Shown: one piece after another, positions 51,211-60,044 of the stretch
Position numbering within the stretch: the first letter of the stretch is position 1
How the letters are laid out: every line of letters begins with the position of its first letter
Assembly: GCA_964591245.1 (NCBI GenBank)
Contig: CAZPZZ010000005.1
Coordinates: 1 to 64,000 of the forward strand
Length of the DNA: 64,000 bases
Source: CAZPZZ01 sp964591245
GTDB lineage: Bacteria; Acidobacteriota; Vicinamibacteria; Vicinamibacterales; UBA8438
Direction of reading: 5' to 3'
Position numbers and translations under genes: made by a program
Notes under the pieces: model-generated
The model's database searches: none
What the model saw: the letters and a program-made list of their open reading frames with translations, nothing else
Told to the model about the DNA's origin: nothing

Positions 51211-51564
51211 CTAGTGGGCCTCTTCTACGTGCGCAGGCGCGTTCGCGTTCGGCAAGGTGCGAGGCACTCCAAAATTGTCGGAATGTACCAAGAGAGGCAC
51301 GAACATCAACACAATCCAGAACACCACCGTCAGCCCCAAGGTAAACAGGAGCCAGGGACTGCGTTCGTCAATCAGGTGCATGAAGAAGCTGACGACGAGA
51401 GAGCCCTTGGTTGTTGCGATGATCAGGGCGAGGGTGATGCCCAGGGCGACCCCGATGTCAATATATGACGCGAGCACCGTCACCACGGTCAGAACAGCGA
51501 GCGAGCCGCCCACCTTCTTGTATGTTTCGACGTGTTTTCTTGTTTCTTCAGCACTACCGCTCAT
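51211..51564 (-). CDS. coxD: Cytochrome c oxidase subunit IV-type protein
   Basis: 117 residues from the ATG at 51564 with GGAGGC upstream. Three membrane helices (SLAVLTVVTVLASYIDIG, ALGITLALIIATTKGSLVVSFFMHL, LLFTLGLTVVFWIVLMFVPLL) with the family's VVSFFMHLIDE core of prokaryotic subunit IV (COX4_pro). It stabilises the core oxidase. Third in the operon after coxC. Confidence 0.85.
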   Translation of the reverse strand: MSGSAEETRKHVETYKKVGGSLAVLTVVTVLASYIDIGVALGITLALIIATTKGSLVVSFFMHLIDERSPWLLFTLGLTVVFWIVLMFVPLLVHSDNFGVPRTLPNANAPAHVEEAH

Positions 51565-51633
51565 AACGCCTCCAAACACTCGACGTGGTCACGCGCTACG
51601 TCAGACCACGTCGCTTCACCCTGTGCTTCGATG

Positions 51634-52224
51634 CTACAGGAGGTACAGCACGGGGAACAGGAAGATCCAGACCAAATCGACGAAGTGCCAGTACAAGCCA
51701 GCCGCTTCGACCCGGTTCTCGAACATCTCCCGTTTCGTATGCCACATCTTGCTTCCAGGGCCCCAGAAGTAACCGTTTACGACTACCCCTCCGAGGATGT
51801 GTATCCCGTGCAAGGCGGTCATGGTCCAGTAGATGGCCAGGAACGTGTTGTGATCAGGAAGATGAGCGTGCGAGATTTTCTCGTAGTACTCGAAACTCTT
51901 GACCGCCAGGAATACCAGGGCAAGAACGACCGTTGCCCCCATGTACGTCTTGAACTTGGCAAACTCGTTCAGTTTCAGGGACGCATGCGCCATGACCATG
52001 GTGACGCTCGACCCGATGAGCACGGCGGTGTTGAAAGTGCCGATGGGGATGTTCACATACTCCGCCCCGAGGGGCCACTCGAGTGCGCCGACCCTCAGGA
52101 TGACGTAGGTCGAGAACAAGCCGCCGAAGAGCATGACCTCTGAGGCGAGGAACAGCCAGATGCCAAGCTTGACGTTATTCAGCCCGGTATCAGGCCGTGC
52201 CGCTACGGTATAGGGGATTTCCAT
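51634..52224 (-). CDS. coxC: Cytochrome c oxidase subunit III
   Basis: 196 residues from the ATG at 52224 (MEIPYTVAARP); the frame is open to 52383 but that part overlaps coxA. Five membrane helices, the short form of subunit III found in caa3-type enzymes. Family motifs: LGIWLFLASEVMLFGGLFSTYV at the start split by a bend, LHGIHILGGVVVNGYF, and GLYWHFVDLVWIFLFPVLYLL at the end with the conserved WHFVDxVW. It begins five bases before the coxA stop boundary, so the two are tightly linked. Confidence 0.9.
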   Translation of the reverse strand: MEIPYTVAARPDTGLNNVKLGIWLFLASEVMLFGGLFSTYVILRVGALEWPLGAEYVNIPIGTFNTAVLIGSSVTMVMAHASLKLNEFAKFKTYMGATVVLALVFLAVKSFEYYEKISHAHLPDHNTFLAIYWTMTALHGIHILGGVVVNGYFWGPGSKMWHTKREMFENRVEAAGLYWHFVDLVWIFLFPVLYLL

Positions 52225-52229
52225 GCTCG

Positions 52230-54020
52230 TTATCCCTTGGCGGGTGACGGGTCGGCGTCTGCGCCCGCTCCCTGCATGACGAAGTCGCTGGATGCTCCAG
52301 GCACACTGTATTCGTAGGGGCCACGGTGCACTTCGGGCGGCGTCGTGAAATTCCCGTGTGGCGGCGGTGACGGTGTCTGCCACTCGAGTGTGGTTGATTG
52401 CCAGGGGTTGTCGTCTACCTGTTTTCCGTTTCGAATGCTCCAGAAGAAGTTGAAGATGAAGAAGATCTGGAAGAATCCGAGTGCCCAGGCGCCGTACGAC
52501 ATGACCGCGTTCCAGCCCATCACTTCCTGCGCGTGGGCGTACGTCATACCCCCGTCATAGAGTCGTCGGTTGACACCAGCGAGCCCCGTGATGAACATCG
52601 GCATGAAGACGAACTGTATCGCTACGAACGAGCCCCAGAAGTGAATTTTACCGAGGATTTCGCTCATCACCCGGCCGGTAGCCTTCGGGTACCAGTAGTA
52701 GATGCCTGCGAACAGGGCAAAGATCGTTCCCGGTGCGACGACGTAGTGGAAGTGTCCGATGACGTACTGGGTGTCGTGGAAGTGTAGATCAGGCGCTGTC
52801 AAGCCCAGCGGCAAACCCGTGAGTCCGCCGATGGCGAACATCGGCAGAAACGCGAGCGCAAAGAGCATCGGAACCGGATAGCGGATCGATCCACCATAGA
52901 GGGAGATCAGTAGAGCCGACAGAATGACGACTGATGGTACCGAAATGATCATCGTGGTCGTCTGGAAGAACGAACTCATTGTCGTGCCCATGCCAGTCAT
53001 GAACATGTGATGTGCCCAGACCACGAATGACATGAAACCCAGAAAGATGACCGAGTAGACCAGTGCGCGATAGCCCCACAGCGGCTTCCTGGTGTTATTG
53101 GCGATGACCTCGGCCACGATACCCATCGCGGGCAGGATCAACACATACACTTCAGGGTGAGCCAAGAACCAGAAGAGGTGCTGCCAGAGTAGCGGGCTGC
53201 CGCCACCACTGTAGGGTAGAACCTGATCCGTGACGACGAGCCCACTGGGCATGAAGAAACTTGTCTCGGCCACGCGGTCCATGAGCTGCAGGACGCCCGC
53301 TGCTTGCAGTGGCGGAAACGCCAGCAGTAGCAAGAATGAGGTCACGAGCTGGGCCCACACGAAGAACGGCAACCGCATGAAGCTGAGGCCTGGGGCGCGA
53401 AGCTGCAAGGTTGTCACGATAAAATTGACAGAGCCGAGCAGCGACGACGCGATCAGGAAGAGCATGCCGATCAGCCACCACGTTTGCCCCTGGGTGGCAA
53501 TGACGGAGAGTGGTGCGTAAGACGTCCATCCGGAGTTGGCAGCGCCGCCCGGGACGAAGAAGCTGGCGAACATAACCACGCCACCGAGGAAGAAGGACCA
53601 ATAGCTGGCCATATTCAACCGCGGAAAGGCCATATCAGGTGCGCCGATCTGCAGGGGTAGCACGTAGTTGCCAAATCCGCCGACGGCGAGCGGAACGACC
53701 CCGAGGAAGACCATGATCGTGCCGTGCATCGCCCCGAGCTGGTTGTAGAACTCAGGGAGCATGATGCCCCCGGGCGCGTTCGCTTGCCCGAGGAAGGTGC
53801 CGATTACCGGAATCGGTTGACCGGGGAACGCCAGCTGCCATCTCATCAGCATCATCAGTGAGAAGCCGAAGAGCAGAAACAGCATTGCGGTGATGGCGTA
53901 CTGAATGCCGATCACCTTGTGGTCGAGCGAGAAGACGTAGGTCCGAAGAAAAGTCGACTCGTGCGCATCGTGACCGTGGTCGGCGTGCGCAACTTGATCG
54001 GCGGTGGCCACGTTATCCAA
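52230..54020 (-). CDS. coxA: Cytochrome c oxidase subunit I lacking the canonical K-channel lysine
   Basis: 596 residues from a TTG at 54020 that has a strong AAAGGAG site eight bases upstream. Twelve membrane helices. Haem and CuB ligands are in place: FLAHPEVYVLILP (His with cross-linked Tyr, and the D-channel Glu), WAHHMF, and HFHDTQYVIGHFHYV. The D-channel entry GAPDMAFPRLN is present. The helix that normally reads PTGIK (K-channel Lys) reads PSVVI, so the Lys is replaced by Ile. The usual RR propionate pair is in GVNRRLYD. First gene of the operon I-III-IV-two small proteins-II. A normal A-family enzyme otherwise. Confidence 0.93.
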   Translation of the reverse strand: MDNVATADQVAHADHGHDAHESTFLRTYVFSLDHKVIGIQYAITAMLFLLFGFSLMMLMRWQLAFPGQPIPVIGTFLGQANAPGGIMLPEFYNQLGAMHGTIMVFLGVVPLAVGGFGNYVLPLQIGAPDMAFPRLNMASYWSFFLGGVVMFASFFVPGGAANSGWTSYAPLSVIATQGQTWWLIGMLFLIASSLLGSVNFIVTTLQLRAPGLSFMRLPFFVWAQLVTSFLLLLAFPPLQAAGVLQLMDRVAETSFFMPSGLVVTDQVLPYSGGGSPLLWQHLFWFLAHPEVYVLILPAMGIVAEVIANNTRKPLWGYRALVYSVIFLGFMSFVVWAHHMFMTGMGTTMSSFFQTTTMIISVPSVVILSALLISLYGGSIRYPVPMLFALAFLPMFAIGGLTGLPLGLTAPDLHFHDTQYVIGHFHYVVAPGTIFALFAGIYYWYPKATGRVMSEILGKIHFWGSFVAIQFVFMPMFITGLAGVNRRLYDGGMTYAHAQEVMGWNAVMSYGAWALGFFQIFFIFNFFWSIRNGKQVDDNPWQSTTLEWQTPSPPPHGNFTTPPEVHRGPYEYSVPGASSDFVMQGAGADADPSPAKG

Positions 54021-54481
54021 CGTCGTGACTCCTTTCTAAATGCTCACATTTACATAAATGCGAACACACCTGCCCATATTCCCACCAGACGGAATATCCG
54101 CCGGGTTGAGATGTACGGGCGGGACGCATTTCAGCGCCCAAGAGCGCATGCGCACCCTGGGGAGCGTGCACCCGTAAGTCCCGAATTATCGCTAATTACA
54201 GGACGGATTCTGACAACAACGTGAGGGGGCTGATATTCCGATCCCTGATTTTGTACGCTACGCGACAAAGATCCTCACTTCCGCGTAATTCTATCGATGG
54301 CGTAAGACGCGTGCAACCCTTCCCTTTCGTTGGTGGCGGCGCGGACTTTTTACACCCGTGACCAGGTAGGGATTGACGTGGTTGGTGGGTTGACGCCTGT
54401 TCGGGGTCGTGCAGGTCGTCCTTGTAGGCAGATATACTGGCTTCTGATTTTCGGTAAGCGCCGTGATATGTGACAGCATCC
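54021..54481. other. Divergent intergenic region upstream of the cox operon
   Basis: No gene supported. For the minus-strand cox operon, a palindrome ATTTACATAAAT at 54048-54059 and GCGCATGCGC at 54144-54153 are candidate regulator sites, and the AT-rich sequence between them and the TTG start is the likely promoter. A minus-strand frame at 54196-54546 has no family or membrane pattern. Confidence 0.4.
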
Positions 54482-54622
54482 ATGCCTGAACCTGTGGTGA
54501 AGACCCGACTCATCGATACCAGCGGCGACCAACCTCTGGCGGGCACCTTTGTGGCCGTGGTGGTGGTCGAAGCTGTCGTGTTGATCGGACTTTGGTTGTT
54601 CTCGCGGTATTTTTCCAGCTGA
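54482..54622 (+). CDS. 46-residue single-helix membrane peptide
   Basis: A short frame from ATG 54482 to TGA 54620-54622: a polar N-terminus (MPEPVVKTRLIDTSGDQP), one membrane helix (TFVAVVVVEAVVLIGLWLF) and SRYFSS at the end. It ends 32 bases before the sodium symporter start, so the two are probably co-transcribed. Small one-helix partners are known for some SSS transporters, but this one matches none that I recognise. The hydrophobic, uninterrupted helix and location are the support; there is no strong ribosome site. Confidence 0.55.
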   Translation: MPEPVVKTRLIDTSGDQPLAGTFVAVVVVEAVVLIGLWLFSRYFSS

Positions 54623-54654
54623 CAACGAGCTGAACGCTATTTTTTGGGATATCA

Positions 54655-56349
54655 ATGCATCCCCTGGATTGGACCATCATCCTTGCCTACTTGACGTGGG
54701 TCATCTACGACGGACTCCGAAGGTCTCGGAATACCGATGCGGTCGAGGGGTACTTCCTGGCCGGTCGATCGTTGCCGTGGTGGGCGGTTGGGCTGTCGGT
54801 GATGGCGACCCAGATGAGTGCCATCACACTTGTTGGCACCACCGGACAGGGCTATGCCGATGGGATGCGGTTCGTACAGTTCTACTTCGGCCTCCCGGTC
54901 GCGATGATCATCCTGTCGGTCACGCTCGTTCCATTCTTCTACCGGGCGAAGGTATTTACAGCGTACGAGTATCTGGAAAAGCGCTTCGACGCCAAAACGA
55001 GGGTCTTGGCGGGGCTGCTGTTCTTGGTGTCTCGGGGGTTGGCCGTGGGTGTCATCATCTCGGCGCCCGCGGTGGTCCTGTCGATCGTGTTGGGGTGGAA
55101 TCTGGCGCTTACGGCCCTCGCCATCGGGGTGCCCACGACGGTCTACACCATGTTCGGTGGTGTGCAGGCGGTCACCTGGGCCGATGTGAAGCAGATGGGC
55201 GTAATCGTCGTCGGCGTGCTCGCGGCCGTCGTCATCCTGGTGCTCGGGCTTCCAGAGGATGTGAGTCTCGGAGAGGCGCTACGACTGGCTGGCGCGACCG
55301 AGCGTCTCACGACCATCGATTTCAGTCTTGATCTCAACGAGACCTATACGTTTTGGTCAGGACTTCTGGGTGGGTTGTTCTTGATGCTGGGCTACTTCGG
55401 CTGCGATCAGAGCCAAGTCCAGCGCTACCTTACGGCACAGTCGGTAGGCGCCGGTCGCCGGTCGTTGTTGATGAGTGCGTTCTGGAAGATTCCGCTGCAG
55501 GCTCTCATCTTGCTGACCGGCGTACTGGTGTTCATCTTCTATCTGTTCAATGAACCCCCCATGCTTTTCAATGCGGCGCATGAGGACCGGATTCGTTCCG
55601 GTCCACGGGCGACGGAGTACGGGGTGCTCGAGTCGGAATTCGGGGAAGCGTTTCGTGCGCGGCGTGCCGCCGCCGACCGGATGTTGGCGGTCGGTAATGA
55701 AGGGAATGGCGACGCGCTCGCCGTATCGAGATCTGGATTCGTAGAGAGTCAACGTCGGGTCGAGGCGGTTCGTGAGCGCGCGGTGGAGCTCGTTCGGGAG
55801 GAGAGTGGGGACGCCGCCTACAATGACGTCAATTATGTGTTTCCCACATTTATCACAACCAGTCTACCCATCGGGTTGGTGGGTTTGCTCATTGCGGCAG
55901 TGTTTGCGGCAGCAATGTCCAGTATCGCGGCAGAACTCAATGCGTTGTCGGCAGCGACCGTCATCGACTTTTATCGTCGACACGTCCGTCCCGGAAATAC
56001 AGACCGCCACTATCTCTTCATCTCGAAGCTCGCGACCGCATTCTGGGGGCTGTTCGCGACTGGGTTTGCCCTTTATGCGGCTAACTTCGGCTCGCTGATC
56101 GAGGTCGTAAACCGTGTTGGATCATATTTTTACGGCTCACTGCTTGGAGTTTTCGTACTGGCCATTGCCTTTCCCAAGACCACGGCAAACGGCGCATTCT
56201 GGGGGTTGCTCGCTGGAATGGTGACCGTTGGAATTGTTGAGGCCACAACAGAGATCTCCTTTATCTGGTACAACATCGTCGGTACGGTGGCTGTTGTGGT
56301 GGTCGGTGTCGGCATGCGTCTCGTGCGAGTCCCAAGACAGGCCAGTTGA
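54655..56349 (+). CDS. Sodium:solute symporter (SSS family, sugar-type)
   Basis: 564 residues, about fourteen membrane segments. Family blocks: AVEGYFLAGRSLPWWAVGLS, MATQMSAITLVGTTGQGYADG, FTAYEYLEKRFDAKTRVLAGL and the late AAVFAAAMSSIAAELNALSAATVIDFY (Na2 site region). It has a large hydrophilic insertion between helices (about 310-380, charged and Arg/Glu-rich), longer than in PutP-like members and typical of bacterial SGLT-like transporters near sialic acid or sugar genes. The substrate is not identified. Preceded by the 46-residue peptide. Confidence 0.87.
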   Translation: MHPLDWTIILAYLTWVIYDGLRRSRNTDAVEGYFLAGRSLPWWAVGLSVMATQMSAITLVGTTGQGYADGMRFVQFYFGLPVAMIILSVTLVPFFYRAKVFTAYEYLEKRFDAKTRVLAGLLFLVSRGLAVGVIISAPAVVLSIVLGWNLALTALAIGVPTTVYTMFGGVQAVTWADVKQMGVIVVGVLAAVVILVLGLPEDVSLGEALRLAGATERLTTIDFSLDLNETYTFWSGLLGGLFLMLGYFGCDQSQVQRYLTAQSVGAGRRSLLMSAFWKIPLQALILLTGVLVFIFYLFNEPPMLFNAAHEDRIRSGPRATEYGVLESEFGEAFRARRAAADRMLAVGNEGNGDALAVSRSGFVESQRRVEAVRERAVELVREESGDAAYNDVNYVFPTFITTSLPIGLVGLLIAAVFAAAMSSIAAELNALSAATVIDFYRRHVRPGNTDRHYLFISKLATAFWGLFATGFALYAANFGSLIEVVNRVGSYFYGSLLGVFVLAIAFPKTTANGAFWGLLAGMVTVGIVEATTEISFIWYNIVGTVAVVVVGVGMRLVRVPRQAS

Positions 56350-56356
56350 GGTTGTC

Positions 56357-56380
56357 AGGCCCCGTGTTTTGGGCCTTTCT
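56357..56380 (+). terminator. Weak hairpin terminator after the symporter
   Basis: AGGCCC (56357-56362) pairs with GGGCCT (56371-56376) over an 8-base loop containing TTTT; only a short TTCT follows. Probably ends the symporter transcript before the suf promoter. Confidence 0.45.
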
Positions 56381-56396
56381 GTGATATCTTTATATA

Positions 56397-56411
56397 CGAC
56401 CAATCTGGTCG
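56397..56411 (+). promoter_or_regulatory. Perfect palindrome next to the suf promoter
   Basis: CGACCA-ATC-TGGTCG is a perfect 15-base palindrome directly after TTTATATA (about 56389-56396), which can serve as a -10 box. The palindrome would overlap the transcription start, 69 bases before the sufB ATG. The position suits an iron-sulfur or redox regulator; the sequence does not match the IscR or SufR consensus that I know. Confidence 0.45.
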
Positions 56412-56479
56412 CCAATGAATAGAAATCCCAGCGCTTGACAAGATTGTTGAGAGCGCGGTCTGTCTGCCGAGAGAATCTC

Positions 56480-57922
56480 ATGAGTACTGCGACACAAACC
56501 GTCGAAGAGCTTGCCAAGCAAGAATACAAGTACGGATTCGTCACGGATGTCGAGCAGGATTCCATCCCTGAAGGGCTTGATGAGGATGTTATTCGGCTAA
56601 TCTCGGCGAAGAAAGAAGAGCCCGAGTGGCTTCTCGACTGGCGGCTGAACGCGTTTCGGGTGTGGTCAAAGATGGTCGAGCCCGCGTGGCACAATGTGCA
56701 CTATCCCCCGGTCGACTACCAGAGCATCAGTTACTACTCGGCGCCGAAACAGAAGAAAGAGGTGAAGAGCCTCGACGAGGTCGATCCTGAAATCCGTGCC
56801 ACGTTCGATAAATTGGGGATTTCGCTCGATGAGCAGAAGCGGCTGTCCGGTGTGGCCGTCGATGCTGTATTCGACAGCGTCTCGGTCGCGACGACATTCA
56901 AGGACACACTAGCGAATCTCGGCATTATCTTTTGCTCGTTCTCGGAGGCCGTCCGGGATCATCCCGAGCTCGTCCGAAAGTATCTGGGCACGGTGGTGCC
57001 GCATTCCGACAATTTCTTCGCTGCTCTTAACTCTGCCGTCTTCTCTGATGGTTCGTTCGCTTACATTCCCAAGGGCGTGAAATGTCCGATGGAGCTGTCC
57101 ACGTACTTCCGCATCAATGCGGCGAATACTGGTCAGTTCGAACGTACGTTGCTCGTTGCCGATGAAGGGGCTGAGGTTAGTTATTTGGAGGGGTGCACGG
57201 CCCCGCAACGTGACGAGAATCAACTTCACGCGGCGGTGGTGGAGCTGGTTGCACTCGATAACGCGACCATCAAATACTCGACCGTTCAGAACTGGTACCC
57301 GGGCGACAAGGATGGTAAAGGCGGTATCTACAACTTCGTAACGAAGCGCGGTAAAGCGCTGACCAATGCCAAAGTAACCTGGACGCAGGTTGAGACGGGT
57401 TCCGCGATCACCTGGAAATATCCGAGTTGCATTTTGCAGGGTGATAACTCTGTGGGTGAGTTCTATTCCGTCGCGGTGACGAATAACCGTCAGCAGGCTG
57501 ATACCGGGACGAAGATGGTGCACTTGGGTAAGAACACCCGAAGCACCATCGTGTCGAAGGGGATTTCGGCCGGGTTGGGTCAGAACACGTATCGCGGGTT
57601 GGTGCGTATTGGAAAAGGTGCCCGCGGCGCCAGAAATTTCTCTCAGTGTGACTCACTGTTGATCGGAGACCGGTGTGGTGCACACACCTTCCCGTATCTC
57701 GAGGTGAAGAACACGTCGTCACAGGTCGAGCATGAAGCCTCGACCTCGAAGATCGGGGAGGATCAGATTTTCTATTGCCGCCAGCGGGGTCTATCGACCG
57801 AAGACGCCGTGAACCTCATCGTCAACGGATTCTGCAAAGAGGTCTTCCGTGAACTCCCAATGGAGTTCGCCGTCGAGGCACAGAAGCTGCTCAGCATCAG
57901 TCTCGAGGGTAGTGTCGGATAG
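56480..57922 (+). CDS. sufB: Fe-S cluster assembly protein SufB
   Basis: 480 residues from the ATG at 56480 (MSTATQTVEELA); the frame is open to 56435. Family blocks: YKYGFVTDVEQDSIPEGL near the start, EPEWLLDWRLNAFRVW, YIPKGVKCPMELSTYFRIN, VSYLEGCTAPQRDENQLHAAVVEL, NWYPGDKDGKGGIYNFVTKRG (in two parts), and C-terminal EHEASTSKIGEDQIFYC with the conserved EDQLFY-type end. SufB is the scaffold of the SufBC2D complex on which clusters are assembled. First gene of a six-gene suf operon. Confidence 0.95.
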   Translation: MSTATQTVEELAKQEYKYGFVTDVEQDSIPEGLDEDVIRLISAKKEEPEWLLDWRLNAFRVWSKMVEPAWHNVHYPPVDYQSISYYSAPKQKKEVKSLDEVDPEIRATFDKLGISLDEQKRLSGVAVDAVFDSVSVATTFKDTLANLGIIFCSFSEAVRDHPELVRKYLGTVVPHSDNFFAALNSAVFSDGSFAYIPKGVKCPMELSTYFRINAANTGQFERTLLVADEGAEVSYLEGCTAPQRDENQLHAAVVELVALDNATIKYSTVQNWYPGDKDGKGGIYNFVTKRGKALTNAKVTWTQVETGSAITWKYPSCILQGDNSVGEFYSVAVTNNRQQADTGTKMVHLGKNTRSTIVSKGISAGLGQNTYRGLVRIGKGARGARNFSQCDSLLIGDRCGAHTFPYLEVKNTSSQVEHEASTSKIGEDQIFYCRQRGLSTEDAVNLIVNGFCKEVFRELPMEFAVEAQKLLSISLEGSVG

Positions 57923-57947
57923 CGGATGACAATTGAGAGATTACAGC

Positions 57948-58709
57948 ATGCTCGACATTCGTGAGTTGCACGCCAGTGCTGGCGGGCGAGATATTCTCAA
58001 GGGGATCACCCTTTCAGTGCACGCCGGTGAGGTCCACGACATCATGGGGCCGAACGGCTCGGGTAAGAGCACCTTGGCTGGGGTCTTGGCCGGCCGGGAT
58101 GGTCTCGACGTGACTGCCGGTTCCGTGAATTTTCAAGGGCAGAATCTTCTGGACCTCGAGCCCGAAGAGCGGGCCCGCGAAGGGGTGTTTCTAGCGTTCC
58201 AATACCCCGTCGAGATTCCTGGAGTCAACAACGCGTACCTGCTCAAGGCGGCGCTGAACGAAGTGCGCAAACATCGTGGTGAGCCTGAACTCGACGCGAT
58301 GGATTTCATGAAGTTGATCCGTGAGCGGATGAAGTTGCTCGAAATGGATGACAGCCTGCTGAACCGGCCCGTTAACGAAGGGTTTTCAGGGGGCGAGAAG
58401 AAGCGGAACGAAATCTTTCAGCTTGCTGTACTCGAGCCGTCTTTGGCGATTCTCGACGAGACCGATTCTGGACTCGACATCGACGCCCTGAAGGTCGTTG
58501 CCGGCGGGGTCAATGCCTTGCGGAGCCCAGAGCGTTCGATGGTAGTGGTTACCCACTACCAACGCTTGCTGACATATATCGTGCCTGACTTCGTCCATGT
58601 TCTTTCAGGCGGTCGGATCGTCAAGTCTGGTGGTAAGGAGCTAGCGCTCGAGCTTGAGGAGAAGGGTTACGGCTGGCTCGAGGCGAAGTCGACGACGGCG
58701 GCTGTGTAA
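57948..58709 (+). CDS. sufC: Fe-S cluster assembly ATPase SufC
   Basis: 253 residues from the ATG at 57948, 25 bases after sufB. ABC-type ATPase: Walker A GPNGSGKST (34-42), Q-loop in FLAFQYPVEIPG, signature NEGFSGGEKKRNEIFQL, Walker B and D-loop LAILDETDSGLD, and H-loop VVVTHYQRLL. The EKKRNE signature is specific to SufC. It drives conformational change of the SufB-SufD scaffold. Cytosolic. Confidence 0.96.
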   Translation: MLDIRELHASAGGRDILKGITLSVHAGEVHDIMGPNGSGKSTLAGVLAGRDGLDVTAGSVNFQGQNLLDLEPEERAREGVFLAFQYPVEIPGVNNAYLLKAALNEVRKHRGEPELDAMDFMKLIRERMKLLEMDDSLLNRPVNEGFSGGEKKRNEIFQLAVLEPSLAILDETDSGLDIDALKVVAGGVNALRSPERSMVVVTHYQRLLTYIVPDFVHVLSGGRIVKSGGKELALELEEKGYGWLEAKSTTAAV

Positions 58710-58721
58710 CCGGTTGTTCCT

Positions 58722-60044
58722 ATGATCCAGATGGCTACGAGTGCGGAGGGCTACGCTGCCCAATTTGAAGCAATCAAGGAGGCCGTGTCGTTGCCAGGGA
58801 CATTGGCCGCGTTGCGGGACGATGCATTTGCCGGTTTCGGCCGACTCGGGTTTCCCACGACTCGTCTCGAGGACTGGCGGTTTACGAATGTGTCGCCAAT
58901 CGCCGAGACGCAATTCTCGGTAGCGTCTGCACCGGGAGACTATGACAAAGCGGCTCTCGAGGCGTTACGTTTGCCCGCGCTGGGTGGCCCAGAGCTTGTC
59001 TTTGTAAATGGCCTTTTTGAACCTGCTCTCAGTACGACTGAGGGACTGCCTCACGGTGTGAAGGCGAGAAGCTTGGCGTCTGTTCTGGCTCAAGACCCCG
59101 ACACGCTCTCGCCGTATCTCGGTCGGTTGGCATCGACTGAGAACAAGGCATTCACGGCACTCAATACCGCGTTCCTGCGCGACGGTGCAGTGGTTGAGGT
59201 GCCGGCCGGCGTCGTCGTGGAGAGGCCGATTCACCTGGTATTTGTGTCGATGTCCTCGGAGACACCGGCGCTGAGCCAACCGAGAGTGTTGTTACTCGCG
59301 GGTGCGAATAGTCAGGTGCGGGTGGTCGAGAGTCATGCCGGCGATCGCGACGTTGCGTATCTGAGTAACGCGGTAACCGAGGTGCTGGTCGATGAGCATG
59401 CTGTCGTAGATCACTATGCGCTGATACGCGAGGCCGAGTCTGCGTTTCACATCGGTGCACTCCATGCGAAGCTCGGGCGTGCGAGCAGGTTTTCATCTCA
59501 CGCCATTACCTTGAGTGGATCGATTGTGAGGAATGAGGGGATCGTTGTCCTTGATGGTGAGGGCGGCGAATGCACGCTGAATGGTCTGTATCTCGCGGAA
59601 GCGAGCCAACTTGTCGACAACCAGACGACTATCGATCACGCCCAACCCCACTGCGATAGCCACGAGCTGTACAAAGGAATCCTTGATGGCCGGAGCCGGG
59701 GTGTCTTCAACGGCAAGATTGTGGTGCGCCTTGACGCGCAGAAAACCGATGCGAAACAGTCCAACAAGGCGTTGTTGCTGTCTGAGGACGCTCAGGTGAC
59801 GACCAAGCCTCAACTGGAGATTTTCGCGGACGACGTAAAGTGTACGCATGGTGCGACCGTCGGTCAGCTCGACGAGGACTCGTTGTTCTACCTGCGGTCC
59901 CGAGCATTGTCTGAGCATCAGGCCCGGCAGCTTCTAATACATGCGTTCGCGGCCGATCTACTCGGACACATCAAGATCGACGCCATTCGACATCAGCTCG
60001 ATACGCTGCTCTTGGAGCGCCTGCCGCTCGGGGTTGAACGGTGA
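58722..60044 (+). CDS. sufD: Fe-S cluster assembly protein SufD
   Basis: 440 residues, ATG at 58722, 12 bases after sufC. Typical SufD: LGFPTTRLEDWRFTNVSPI near the start, FTALNTAFLRDGAVVEVPAGV, LDGEGGECTLNGLYLAE, DHAQPHCDSHELYKGILDG (conserved His/Cys region), and RLDAQKTDAKQSNKALLLS with the C-terminal LFYLRSRALSEHQARQLL. Partner of SufB in the scaffold. The stop overlaps the sufS GTG start (GTGA). Confidence 0.94.
   Translation: MIQMATSAEGYAAQFEAIKEAVSLPGTLAALRDDAFAGFGRLGFPTTRLEDWRFTNVSPIAETQFSVASAPGDYDKAALEALRLPALGGPELVFVNGLFEPALSTTEGLPHGVKARSLASVLAQDPDTLSPYLGRLASTENKAFTALNTAFLRDGAVVEVPAGVVVERPIHLVFVSMSSETPALSQPRVLLLAGANSQVRVVESHAGDRDVAYLSNAVTEVLVDEHAVVDHYALIREAESAFHIGALHAKLGRASRFSSHAITLSGSIVRNEGIVVLDGEGGECTLNGLYLAEASQLVDNQTTIDHAQPHCDSHELYKGILDGRSRGVFNGKIVVRLDAQKTDAKQSNKALLLSEDAQVTTKPQLEIFADDVKCTHGATVGQLDEDSLFYLRSRALSEHQARQLLIHAFAADLLGHIKIDAIRHQLDTLLLERLPLGVER

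Noticed and set aside
54196..54546. 116-residue minus-strand frame
   Set aside because: No hydrophobic, repeat or family signal, and it overlaps the 46-residue membrane peptide with better features.
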